Assembly (NCBI GenBank): GCA_030653175.1 | Contig: JAURZV010000082.1 | Span: forward strand, 42,571 to 106,570 | From: Methylobacter sp. | GTDB lineage: Bacteria > Pseudomonadota > Gammaproteobacteria > Methylococcales > Methylomonadaceae | DNA length: 64,000 nt | Direction: 5' to 3' | Part shown: positions 44,030-51,744 of the stretch, in pieces | How the letters are laid out: the number at the start of each line of letters is the position of its first letter | Numbering within the stretch: position 1 is the first letter of the stretch | Position numbers and translations under genes: made by a program | Notes under the pieces: model-generated | What the model was told of the DNA's origin: nothing | Database searches by the model: none | Seen by the model: the letters and a program-made list of their open reading frames with translations, nothing else

Positions 44030-44709
44030 ATGAAAATGCAAAAACCGATCATTATTTACGAAGTCGAAAATGGACAGACACATATCGAAGTTCAGCTGGA
44101 TAAAGACACTTTATGGTTGAATTTGTTACAGATTGCCGAACTGTTTGAACGCGATAAATCCGCTATTTCACGCCATTTAAAAAATATTTTTGACTCGGGC
44201 GAGTTGGATAAAAATGCAACAGTTCAAATTGAGGGTAATCGCAGCATAACAAGGGACATCGAATACTTTAATCTTGATGCCATTATCTCCGTCGGCTATC
44301 GCGTCAATTCCAAAAAAGGCACGCAGTTCCGCATCTGGGCAAACAATACCTGATTCAAGGCTACGCGCTGAATGAAGAAAAATTAAAGGTACAGCAAGAA
44401 AAGCTTAGCGATTTAAAACAGGCAATCGCCTTGTCTTCCCGGTTATTTAAGACCGAAAGTCTTTCGGCATCACAATCACAGGGCATTTTGGCGATACTGG
44501 AAAAATACAGCCACGCTTTAACGGTATTGGACGATTACGATCACCAACGCTTGCAAGTAGAGGGGACGCAGGCTTTAGATCATCCTAAAATTACTTACGA
44601 CGAAGCGATACAACAAATCCAGCTTTGGCGAGGCATGGAAAATCTCGGTGCGTTATTCGGCAATGAAAAAGACGATTCATTCAAGAGTTCGTTAGCAACG
44701 ATATACTAA
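44030..44709 (+). pseudogene. RhuM-Fic type protein remnant, frameshifted and truncated
   Basis: The first frame, from ATG 44030, encodes the RhuM domain (IIIYEVENGQTHIEVQLDKDTLWLN, FERDKSAISRHLKNIF, GYRVNSKKGTQFRIWAN). A small deletion near 44341-44345 shifts the frame, and KQYLIQGYALNEEKLKVQQEKL and the following helical part continue in another frame to SFKSSLATIY, then stop. In full-length relatives a Fic (death-on-curing) domain with HPFxDGNKR follows this point; it is missing. The gene is a double remnant. Confidence 0.75.
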
Positions 44710-44724
44710 ACATTTCAAATAGAG

Positions 44725-46284
44725 CTAAGTTCTGCGATAGTCCGCTAAATTAACCCCATACTTTTTCAGCTTGGTGTAGACCGCGCGCGATGTAATGCCC
44801 ATGTCTTCCGCCGCTTTTTTTACGTCGCCCTGGTGCTGTTTTAGCGCGCTTTCAAGAAACGCTTGTTCTGCCGTGGCAAGGGCTTGTTCTTTGATGTCTT
44901 TCCATTCCTCAAGATTTTTTGTTTTGTCATGAAGCGGCAAATCCAACTCGGTCATTTCTTTGCCGCCGGCAAATAAAATGCTGCGCTCAAGGATGTTTTC
45001 CAGTTCTCGAACATTGCCCGGCCACGGATAAGCGCGGATTTTTTGCATGACTTCACGGCTGACCGATTCAACCGCTTTGTTATATTTCTTGCTCAGGCGC
45101 TGCACAATCAATTGCACCAGATACGGCAAGTCTTCCGGGCGTTCGGCCAGCGGCGGAATGCTTAACCGGACCACGTTGATGCGGTAATACAGGTCATTGC
45201 GAAACAAGCCTTGTTTGACCAGTTCTTCCAGGTTGTTATTGGTTGCGGAGATTATTCTCAGATCAACCGACAGGGTTTGTTTGCCGCCGACTCTTTCCAG
45301 TTCGCCTTCCTGCAGCACGCGAAGCAATCGGGTTTGTGCGGCAGGGGACAGGGTATCGACTTCATCCAGAAACAAGGTTCCGCCTTCGGCCCGTTCAAAA
45401 TAACCTTGATGTACTTCGATGGCTCCGGTGAACGCGCCTTTTTCATGCCCGAACAGTGCACTCTCGATCAGGCTTTCCGGAATTGCTCCGCAGTTGATCG
45501 GGATAAAGGGCTTATTGCAGCGGTCGCTCATCGCATGTATGGCGCGTGCGATCAATTCTTTGCCGACACCGGTTTGCCCCTGAATCAGCACGGTTGCCAA
45601 CGTCGGTGCAATCACTTCGATGGCCTGCAATATTTTCTGCATGGTCGGCGATTTGGCAATAATCGCCGGAGGCTGGTGTTTTTTTGCAGGCTGCTTGCTT
45701 TGTTTGCGCCAGATTTGTTGCATACTCTGTTCGATGCGCGAGTGCAGCTCGTTAATATCCTGCATTTCTTTAACGGGTGTGGTGTCGGTGTATTCCATTC
45801 CCGGACGGTCTTTTGCCGCATTCGGATTGGTGTATACGCAAACTTCACACTTGCCGTCGTGGCGGGCAATGCTTTGTTTGATTTCCACTTTGGCGTAACC
45901 GAAATTTCTGGCGGCAATTCCGCCAAAGACGCTGGACGTCATTCTGCACAATTCAGGAAAGTTGGTGACCCGGTCGCCAAAAGGACAGCGTGTATTGGTA
46001 ACGGTAATGCAATCATGGCTACTGGAAACCAGTGAAAACTTACCGCCGATATTGTTTTTAAGACCGAGGATCAGTTCGGTATAGCTTTCTTTGTCGAGCA
46101 GTTCGCTTTTGTGGGTTTCTTCCCGATAGGTTTCTTCAAAAAAGCACCCGGCAGTCTTGGCAATGTGTTCAATCAATTGCTCGCAGTGCTTTTGTCCCTG
46201 TTGTTCGCTGGCGTGCATCAGTTCAAGGATGAAGGTTTGCAGAAAAAAAACAGGCGTTAAATCGGAAAGAGAGTTATTGTTCAT
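44725..46284 (-). CDS. sigma-54-dependent transcriptional activator with MetOD1-like sensor domain
   Basis: A 519-residue enhancer-binding protein. Residues about 10-160 are a sensory part with TRCPFGDRVTNFPELC, SSVFGGIAARNFGYAKVEI and GKCEVCVY, resembling the methanogen-output-type domain; Cys100, Cys113, Cys146 and Cys149 could hold a metal or sense redox. Residues about 205-440 are the AAA+ domain (GQTGVGKE, GAFTGA, GGTLFLDEVDTL). A Fis-type helix-turn-helix ends the protein (GDVKKAAEDMGITSRAVYTKLKKYG). GAFTGA is intact, so it should activate sigma-54 polymerase. It is divergent from a gene with a near-perfect -24/-12 promoter, its likely target. Confidence 0.87.
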   Translation of the reverse strand: MNNNSLSDLTPVFFLQTFILELMHASEQQGQKHCEQLIEHIAKTAGCFFEETYREETHKSELLDKESYTELILGLKNNIGGKFSLVSSSHDCITVTNTRCPFGDRVTNFPELCRMTSSVFGGIAARNFGYAKVEIKQSIARHDGKCEVCVYTNPNAAKDRPGMEYTDTTPVKEMQDINELHSRIEQSMQQIWRKQSKQPAKKHQPPAIIAKSPTMQKILQAIEVIAPTLATVLIQGQTGVGKELIARAIHAMSDRCNKPFIPINCGAIPESLIESALFGHEKGAFTGAIEVHQGYFERAEGGTLFLDEVDTLSPAAQTRLLRVLQEGELERVGGKQTLSVDLRIISATNNNLEELVKQGLFRNDLYYRINVVRLSIPPLAERPEDLPYLVQLIVQRLSKKYNKAVESVSREVMQKIRAYPWPGNVRELENILERSILFAGGKEMTELDLPLHDKTKNLEEWKDIKEQALATAEQAFLESALKQHQGDVKKAAEDMGITSRAVYTKLKKYGVNLADYRRT

Positions 46285-46389
46285 GACGTTTTGTGAAGTA
46301 AATTTTCTTTAATTGAAGCACAGCTTCCCTGATTGGGTAAAGTTAAAAATCAAGCCCTTGTAATTTAATAGAAAAATTGTTAATAATTG

Positions 46390-46406
46390 CTGGCACGACA
46401 CTTGCT
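46390..46406 (+). promoter_or_regulatory. sigma-54 (-24/-12) promoter
   Basis: CTGGCACGACACTTGCT matches the consensus YTGGCACGNNNNTTGCW at every fixed position, with the GG and GC elements correctly spaced. It lies 35 bp upstream of the DUF938 ATG at 46442, which has GAGGAG before it. The divergent regulator gene starts 106 bp to the left. Confidence 0.85.
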
Positions 46407-46441
46407 GTTATTGAAGTGTAACCAACAATGAGGAGTTAATA

Positions 46442-47098
46442 ATGAACCAAGATAAACCACCTTTAGATCCACATCCATTGAGCGAATATGTTGCGTGGGC
46501 CGGAAACCGCAACCGCGAACCGCTTTTAGGCGTTTTAAAAGAAAAGCTGCCTAAAGATCCGGGCAATGTTTTGGAGCTCGCCAGCGGTAGCGGTATGCAC
46601 ATTAACTATTTTGCACCGCATTTCGAGCATTTGCATTTTCATCCTTCCGATAAGGACAAAGAGGTTTTTGAAAATATCAAGAAACTGTCAGTCGATCACA
46701 AGAACGATAATATCGCCGATCCTGTGCATCTGGATTTAACCAATCCTGAAACCTGGTTTAATGCGGGTAAGCCACATTCATTTGCTGCCATTTTCTGTAT
46801 CAATATTTTTCAGGTAGCGCCCATTTCAATTGCCGACGGCATGATGAAATGTGCTTCACATCTACTGGATGACGATGGTTTTTTGCTGATTTACGGTCCG
46901 TTTCAGGTGGAAGGCACATTCACCACCGATTCCAATAAAGAGTTTCATCAGACATTGAGTTCGGCTGGGGTTTCGGAATGGGGCTTAAAAGATGTCGCAG
47001 ACCTGAAAAAGGCGGCGGCAAACCATGGTTTGGAATTGAAAGAGCAGATTAATATGCCTGCTAATAATTTCTCGCTGATATTTGGCAGAAAGGATTAA
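46442..47098 (+). CDS. DUF938 protein, SAM-dependent methyltransferase fold
   Basis: A 218-residue protein of the DUF938 family. NVLELASGSGMHINYFA is the SAM-binding motif I; LHFHPSDKDKEVFENI, HLDLTNPETW and FAAIFCINIFQVAPISI follow. The usual family ending FVFRK appears as LIFGRKD. The substrate is unknown. It is the first gene behind the sigma-54 promoter; a 297-bp gap with repeats separates it from the SDR gene, so co-transcription with the rest is possible but not certain. Confidence 0.85.
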   Translation: MNQDKPPLDPHPLSEYVAWAGNRNREPLLGVLKEKLPKDPGNVLELASGSGMHINYFAPHFEHLHFHPSDKDKEVFENIKKLSVDHKNDNIADPVHLDLTNPETWFNAGKPHSFAAIFCINIFQVAPISIADGMMKCASHLLDDDGFLLIYGPFQVEGTFTTDSNKEFHQTLSSAGVSEWGLKDVADLKKAAANHGLELKEQINMPANNFSLIFGRKD

Positions 47099-47182
47099 AA
47101 AGGCGAAGGGCGAAGGGCGAAAATAGCTTGCATCTAAGTTTAAAAAGCACGTAACTATTCAGCCACAGATTAAACAGATTTA

Positions 47183-47232
47183 CCTCATTCCCACGCGCTG
47201 CGTGGGAATGCAGTATCGGCGCGCTGCGCCGC
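47183..47232. repeat. CCTCATTCCCACGC palindrome with GGCGCGCTGCGCCGC tail
   Basis: CATTCCCACGCGCTGCGTGGGAATG is followed by CAGTATCGGCGCGCTGCGCCGC. An almost identical 50-bp unit lies at 63748-63797, and the first palindrome also at 15202. The surrounding 47099-47395 gap contains GGCGAAGGGCGAAGGGCGAA and no gene. Confidence 0.75.
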
Positions 47233-47395
47233 GTGCGCGTGAAGGTTAGGTGTGCGATATGGGCTTTGGTTGCAGAAATATATTTCAGTTTATCAGCGTG
47301 CGTCTGTGACAATCTGCGGCTGAATAGTTACAAAAGCATTTCAATTTTTTATCCTTTAGCCCTTTCTCAATGATAGTCAATTTAGGGAGTGAATC

Positions 47396-48130
47396 ATGGA
47401 GCAAAAATGTTCAGCCGTTATCATCGGGGTTGGCCCGGAGCAAGGCTTGGGCGCTACACTTGCCAAATATTTTGCAGCAAAAGGTTTGCACATTTACATA
47501 GCCGGGCGAAGTGAAGACAAGCTTCAACAGGTAGCAGAAAAAATCAGGCAAAAAGGCGGATCAGTCGGCACAGTGATTGCCGATGCAACGATTGAACGTG
47601 ATGTGGCGCACTTATTTAAAGTGGCTCGATTGGATGGTTATAGTATTGATATTGCCGCCTATAATGTAGACAGCAATATCCCATCGCCTTTGCTGGAAAC
47701 GGATGCGGAAACTTTTACCACGCTTTGGAAGCAGAACTGTCTGGGTGCTTTCTTCTTCGGCAAGGAAGCGGTTAATGCAATGAAGGATCAACAAAAGGGA
47801 ACACTGATTTTTACCGGAGCGACAGCATCACTAAGGGCTAAACCGCCGTTTACTGCATTTGCAGCTGCTAAAGCCGGTTTAAGGGCGTTGGCGCAAGGCA
47901 TGGCAAGAGAATTTTCGCCGCAAGGCATACATGTGGTGCATACCGTTATTGACGGAGTAATTGACGGCGAACGGGCAATAAACCAGTTCCCGGACTATGT
48001 TAAGGCTAAAGGTAAGGATGGCTTATTACAGTTGGACGCCATCGCCGAAACCTATTGGGCTATCCACAAACAACATCCCAGCGCATGGACTCATGAACTG
48101 GATTTGAGGCCGTTTAAAGAACCGTTTTAG
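47396..48130 (+). CDS. SDR-family protein lacking the catalytic tyrosine
   Basis: A 244-residue short-chain dehydrogenase fold. The nucleotide-binding part is GVGPEQGLGATLAKYFAAKG, then IAGRSEDKLQQV and IADATIERDV. Ser is present in FTGATASLRAKPPF, but the YxxxK motif reads FAAAK in FTAFAAAKAGLRAL, so the catalytic Tyr is Phe. Some related SDRs share this Phe, so it may be a subfamily trait rather than damage. It ends 8 bp before the DUF1326 gene, so the two are an operon. Substrate unknown. Confidence 0.83.
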   Translation: MEQKCSAVIIGVGPEQGLGATLAKYFAAKGLHIYIAGRSEDKLQQVAEKIRQKGGSVGTVIADATIERDVAHLFKVARLDGYSIDIAAYNVDSNIPSPLLETDAETFTTLWKQNCLGAFFFGKEAVNAMKDQQKGTLIFTGATASLRAKPPFTAFAAAKAGLRALAQGMAREFSPQGIHVVHTVIDGVIDGERAINQFPDYVKAKGKDGLLQLDAIAETYWAIHKQHPSAWTHELDLRPFKEPF

Positions 48131-48138
48131 GAGGTAGC

Positions 48139-48747
48139 ATGTCGGAAATCAAAAACTGGATTTTGCAGGGCAGTTACTTTGAAACCTGTAACTGCGAAAC
48201 CGCCTGTCCTTGCGTATGGCTACAACCGCCCACAACAGGCGATTGTAAGCTGTTGGTGGCATGGCATATTGAACATGGGCATCTGGATGATCAATCGCTG
48301 GACGGTTTGAATGTTGCGATGGCCTGTTACGCACCGGGACACATGAAAGACGGTAATTGGCAAGCGGCTTTATATGTTGACGAGCGCGCTGATGACATTC
48401 AATTTGATGCGATTGTGCAAATCTTTAGCGGCCGACAAGGTGGGCATCCGGCCATTTTAATGAGCTTTGTTAGTGAAGTTTTGGGAGTGAAAAAAGTAAA
48501 AATCGACTATCAGGAGCAGGGCAACAGTCGGTGTGTGATTATTCCCGGTATAGCCCAGGCCGATATTGAAAGTATTCAGGGCATAACAGGCGGACAAGCA
48601 ACCATAAACAATCCGCCGTTGTGCGTGGTAACAAGTCATCCCGCGGTTGTCGCCAAATCAAAAAACTACCAGTATCAGGACTACGATAAAAACTGGCAGT
48701 TTTCCGAGCGTAACGGTTATTTCTCAGCATTTGTTTATCAGTCGTAA
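48139..48747 (+). CDS. DUF1326 Cys-rich protein
   Basis: A 202-residue cytoplasmic protein starting MSEIKNWILQGSYFETCNCETACPCVW. The CNCxxxCPC cluster is the hallmark of DUF1326 and suggests metal binding. Further family features: HIEHGHLDDQSLDGLNVAMAC, GRQGGHPAILMSFV. No function is established. Its stop overlaps the start of the DUF2182 gene by one base (TAATG), a pairing seen repeatedly for these two families, so they probably act together. Confidence 0.85.
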   Translation: MSEIKNWILQGSYFETCNCETACPCVWLQPPTTGDCKLLVAWHIEHGHLDDQSLDGLNVAMACYAPGHMKDGNWQAALYVDERADDIQFDAIVQIFSGRQGGHPAILMSFVSEVLGVKKVKIDYQEQGNSRCVIIPGIAQADIESIQGITGGQATINNPPLCVVTSHPAVVAKSKNYQYQDYDKNWQFSERNGYFSAFVYQS

Positions 48748-49502
48748 TGGGCTGGTTTAAAGCGCAGACTTCAATTTTAGCTATTGTGCTGGCATGGGTT
48801 TTTGCTGCCTGGAGCTACCTGTTTTATCAGCATAACCAAATGACATCTCAACCGATGTCGAGTATGTGGATGCCCCCCTCCGAGCCATTGGCATGGCGCT
48901 TTATCGACTTCGCTTTGGTTTATTTTATGTGGGCGGTTATGATGGCGGCAATGATGCTGCCTTCCGCCATCCCCATGATTCTGGCGTTTGCCCGTGTTTG
49001 TCGGCAACAAAACAAAGCGACCTATAAATTGACTTACCTGTTTACTTCGGCCTATCTGGGAATATGGTTGTTATTCAGTAGCGCGTTAACGTTGCTGCAA
49101 TGGCAAATGTATGGTTTGGCCTGGTTATCGCCCATGATGGATAATCAAAATTCAATATCGGCTGCCGGTATTTTGTTTCTGGCGGGTTTTTATCAGTTTA
49201 TGCCGATAAAAAATGCCTGTTTGACCCATTGTAAAACCCCGATGGGCTTTTTATTAAATGAATGGCGGGATGGCGCAGCCGGCGCATTTAATATGGGTCT
49301 GAAACATGGTGCATACTGTGTAGGCTGTTGCTGGGCACAAATGCTGATCATGTTTGTCGTGGGCGTGATGAACCTGCCGGGAATGGCATTGATAACCTTG
49401 TTGGTTATATTGGAGAAGTCCATGCCTCTGCAATCAAAGCTTATTTGCAAAGCGGTAGGCGCCGCTTTTGTTGCGTGGGGAGCTTTCCTGTTGATGGCTT
49501 AA
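48747..49502 (+). CDS. DUF2182 integral membrane protein
   Basis: A 251-residue protein with about six transmembrane helices. The family motif MWAVMMAAMMLPSAIPM is clear, and Cys pairs occur in NACLTHCKTPMGF and HGAYCVGCCWAQM. The abundance of Met and Cys in or near the membrane would suit binding or transport of a soft metal such as copper, but this is inference; the family has no proven function. It is translationally coupled to the DUF1326 gene and ends the run behind the sigma-54 promoter. Confidence 0.85.
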   Translation: MGWFKAQTSILAIVLAWVFAAWSYLFYQHNQMTSQPMSSMWMPPSEPLAWRFIDFALVYFMWAVMMAAMMLPSAIPMILAFARVCRQQNKATYKLTYLFTSAYLGIWLLFSSALTLLQWQMYGLAWLSPMMDNQNSISAAGILFLAGFYQFMPIKNACLTHCKTPMGFLLNEWRDGAAGAFNMGLKHGAYCVGCCWAQMLIMFVVGVMNLPGMALITLLVILEKSMPLQSKLICKAVGAAFVAWGAFLLMA

Positions 49503-49552
49503 AGATTGCCCGTTGTTAAATTCCTGTTAATTAACCTGAGAAAATTATCGTA

Positions 49553-50668
49553 ATGAAAATTCGTTCACTATTTGCTTTTTCGATTTTATTGTCCGCTATC
49601 GGCGGTATTGCTAATGCCACGACCTATACCTTGCCGGAAAACAGCAATGATAGCGTTATCACTCAATTTCATGACGATGTGCCTTTAACGCGCGCGGAAC
49701 AAAACGAGACCTTACCGGATGTGGCGAGGCGCTTTCTTCTGGGACAAACGGAAATCGTGCGGTTGAATCCCAACGTTGATCGTTGGCAAGTCAAAAAAGA
49801 CGAGATTGTTCGTTTATCCAATAGACGCATTTTACCGGATACGCCCCACGAAGGGATTACCCTGAATATCGCCGAATACCGGATGTATTATTACCCGCCC
49901 ACTCAAAAAGGGTCCGCGCCACAGGTAATGTCCTATGCTCACGGCATCGGTCGGCAAGACTGGAAAACGCCTCTGGGTAAAACCAGTATTGTACGGAAAG
50001 TCAAAGATCCGGCATGGCATCCGCCGGAATCGATTAGGCGCGAACATGCGGCAAATGGCGATCCACTGCCCGCTGTCGTTCTTCCGGGCCCCCATAATCC
50101 TTTGGGAGCCTACATGCTGCATTTGGCCGTTCCCGGAGGTTATCTGATACACGGCACCGATATTGACAAGATTTACGGTATAGGCATGCAGATAACGCAT
50201 GGTTGCGTGCGTATGTATCCTGAAGACATTGAGGCATTATACAATTCGGTTCCGGTAGGAACGCCGGTCTATATGGTCAAACAACCGATCAAGGTTGGAT
50301 GGCTGGACAATATCCTTTACATCGAAGCGCATCCCGATTTGGAGGGTGAGGAAACAACGTTGGATCAGAAATTAGATGCGGCGTTGAAGCTTATTCAAAA
50401 AGCCAATATCGCCAGAGATGGTGTGTATGCCAAAAGCCAGTCTGGAACTGGCTTGGCGATCGCCAGGGATGGTGTGTATGCCGCAAGCCAGTCGGAAACC
50501 GGCGCGGCGCAAAATATGCCTGAGATTGACCGAAAAGCATTAAATCAGGCGCTTACAGCGCTGGACGGAAATCCGGTGGCGATTTATCAAAGATTGCCGC
50601 AGAAAGAATTGCCGGTATCGTTACCGACAGGCCATGGTTCTAAGGGAGGGTACTATCATGGCGTTTAA
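49553..50668 (+). CDS. L,D-transpeptidase (YkuD/ErfK family)
   Basis: A 371-residue periplasmic enzyme that forms 3-3 peptidoglycan cross-links or attaches lipoproteins. Signal peptide FAFSILLSAIGGIANA; a LysM-like part (NETLPDVARRFLLGQTEIVRLNPNV); the YkuD domain with HGTDIDKIYGIG and active-site ITHGCVRM (Cys near residue 221; Thr replaces the common Ser). The C-terminal part contains a 17-residue tandem duplication (IARDGVYA...). It stands behind the DUF2182 gene after 50 bp and may be its own transcript. Confidence 0.9.
   Translation: MKIRSLFAFSILLSAIGGIANATTYTLPENSNDSVITQFHDDVPLTRAEQNETLPDVARRFLLGQTEIVRLNPNVDRWQVKKDEIVRLSNRRILPDTPHEGITLNIAEYRMYYYPPTQKGSAPQVMSYAHGIGRQDWKTPLGKTSIVRKVKDPAWHPPESIRREHAANGDPLPAVVLPGPHNPLGAYMLHLAVPGGYLIHGTDIDKIYGIGMQITHGCVRMYPEDIEALYNSVPVGTPVYMVKQPIKVGWLDNILYIEAHPDLEGEETTLDQKLDAALKLIQKANIARDGVYAKSQSGTGLAIARDGVYAASQSETGAAQNMPEIDRKALNQALTALDGNPVAIYQRLPQKELPVSLPTGHGSKGGYYHGV
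50408..50509 (+). repeat. 51-bp tandem duplication inside the L,D-transpeptidase gene
   Basis: Two in-frame 51-bp units encode IARDGVYAKSQSGTGLA and IARDGVYAASQSETGAA. The units differ at a few bases, so the duplication is not brand new. It lies in the tail behind the catalytic domain. Confidence 0.8.
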
Positions 50669-50710
50669 AACAGCTGATATAAAGGCACACGTATAAATTA
50701 GAAAAGCGTT

Positions 50711-50878
50711 GTCCACGAAAAGCACGAAAGGCACGAAAAAACGCAGAGTCGTTATCTCCAGACTTACTGTGTAATGCCAAGTTATTCACATTGGTTACGC
50801 TCAGGGTCGGCACCTGACCGGATACTGGTATCAATGCCAGTGTTTCCCTGCCTTATTTTTTCGTGCCTTTCGTGGACA
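50711..50878. repeat. CACGAAAGGCACGAAAAA inverted repeat
   Basis: GTCCACGAAAAGCACGAAAGGCACGAAAAA (50711-50740, quoted in parts: CCACGAAA, GCACGAAAGGCACG) pairs with TTTTTCGTGCCTTTCGTGGAC (50856-50878). Between the arms is a 115-bp interior with TGGTATCAATGCCA. It is of the same style as the CTTCGTG elements elsewhere. It sits right beside the soxZ fragment. Confidence 0.65.
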
Positions 50879-50888
50879 GTACCTAACA

Positions 50889-51062
50889 TCAGTTAATAAT
50901 ATGCTCCTGAGCATCTTCATTGCCCAGATTATCCACCCAACTAATGGTGATTTTATCGCCGGGATTGCCGCCTTTCAGCGTAAAAGCAAAGTAGGGGTCT
51001 TTGGAAATATTGGCGCCTGTGTTGCCGGTAATAATAACGTTTTTGTTATGTTCTACCGTAGC
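50889..51062 (-). pseudogene. soxZ: C-terminal fragment of SoxZ
   Basis: On the minus strand one frame reads ATVEHNKNVIITGNTGANIS, KDPYFAFTLKGGNPGDKITI, SWVDNLGNEDAQEHIIN, then stop. This is the C-terminal half of SoxZ, the partner of SoxY that carries sulfur intermediates in thiosulfate oxidation (compare the family pattern DPYFxFxxKGGxxGDKxxVSWxDNxG). No start and no N-terminal half are visible upstream, and no other sox gene is in the window. The ORF track missed it because it has no start codon. Confidence 0.7.
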
Positions 51063-51123
51063 TCTCTCCAGCAGGAGAGGGGATAAAGATGCCGAATTTT
51101 AATGTGCGATGAGTATAAAGCGT

Positions 51124-51744
51124 TTAACGACTGAATAAGGCCTGATAAGCCCGAGCCGACTGTTCCGGCTGATGGTCGAATACTCCGCCGATCACGGCCA
51201 ACAAATCGGCTCCGGCTGCAAGTAACTGCGCGCCATTGTCCGGCAGAATGCCGCCTATCGCAACAATAGGGATAGTCAGCGCAAGTTTTGCTTGTCGTAA
51301 TGTTTCGATCTGGGCGGGTGCTGCCAGCGGTTTTGACGAGGACGGGAAAAATCGCCCGAAAGCCGCATAAGTGGCGCCTTGAGCCTGGGCGGCTATGGCT
51401 TGTTCGACAAAGTTATAGCAGGAAACGCCGATAATGGCATCAGCGCCCAACTGCTTTCTTGCCTGAATAACAACGCCGTCTTCTTTGCCGAGGTGGACGC
51501 CGTCAGCACCTACAAGTGCCGCAAGTTCGATGTCGTCATTGATCAGCAAAGGGACGTTATGTCGATGGCAGACTTTAACCAGCTCACGGGCAAGAAATGG
51601 CGCGTCCAGCGGATTTTTGTCCCGATATTGCACAATGACTGCGCCGCCTTTAATGGCCGCTGCAACTTCGTTAATAATGGTGTCGCCGGATTTATTTTCG
51701 GTCTGGGTGATTGCGTACAGCCCGCTTGCAGGGAATTTAATCAC
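51124..51744 (-). CDS. thiE: thiamine-phosphate synthase
   Basis: A 206-residue TIM-barrel enzyme joining HMP-PP and thiazole phosphate to thiamine phosphate. Motifs: VQYRDKNPLDAPFLARELVKVC, LLINDDIELAALVGADGVHLGKEDG, IIGVSCYN, and IVAIGGILPDNGAQLLAAGADLLAVIGG. The start overlaps the thiD stop by 4 bp. Transcribed leftwards after the OmpA-like gene and thiD. Confidence 0.94.
   Translation of the reverse strand: MIKFPASGLYAITQTENKSGDTIINEVAAAIKGGAVIVQYRDKNPLDAPFLARELVKVCHRHNVPLLINDDIELAALVGADGVHLGKEDGVVIQARKQLGADAIIGVSCYNFVEQAIAAQAQGATYAAFGRFFPSSSKPLAAPAQIETLRQAKLALTIPIVAIGGILPDNGAQLLAAGADLLAVIGGVFDHQPEQSARAYQALFSR

Noticed and set aside
45211-46035. 274-codon ORF on + opposite the sigma-54 regulator
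   Set aside because: It is the antisense shadow of a well-supported AAA+ gene.
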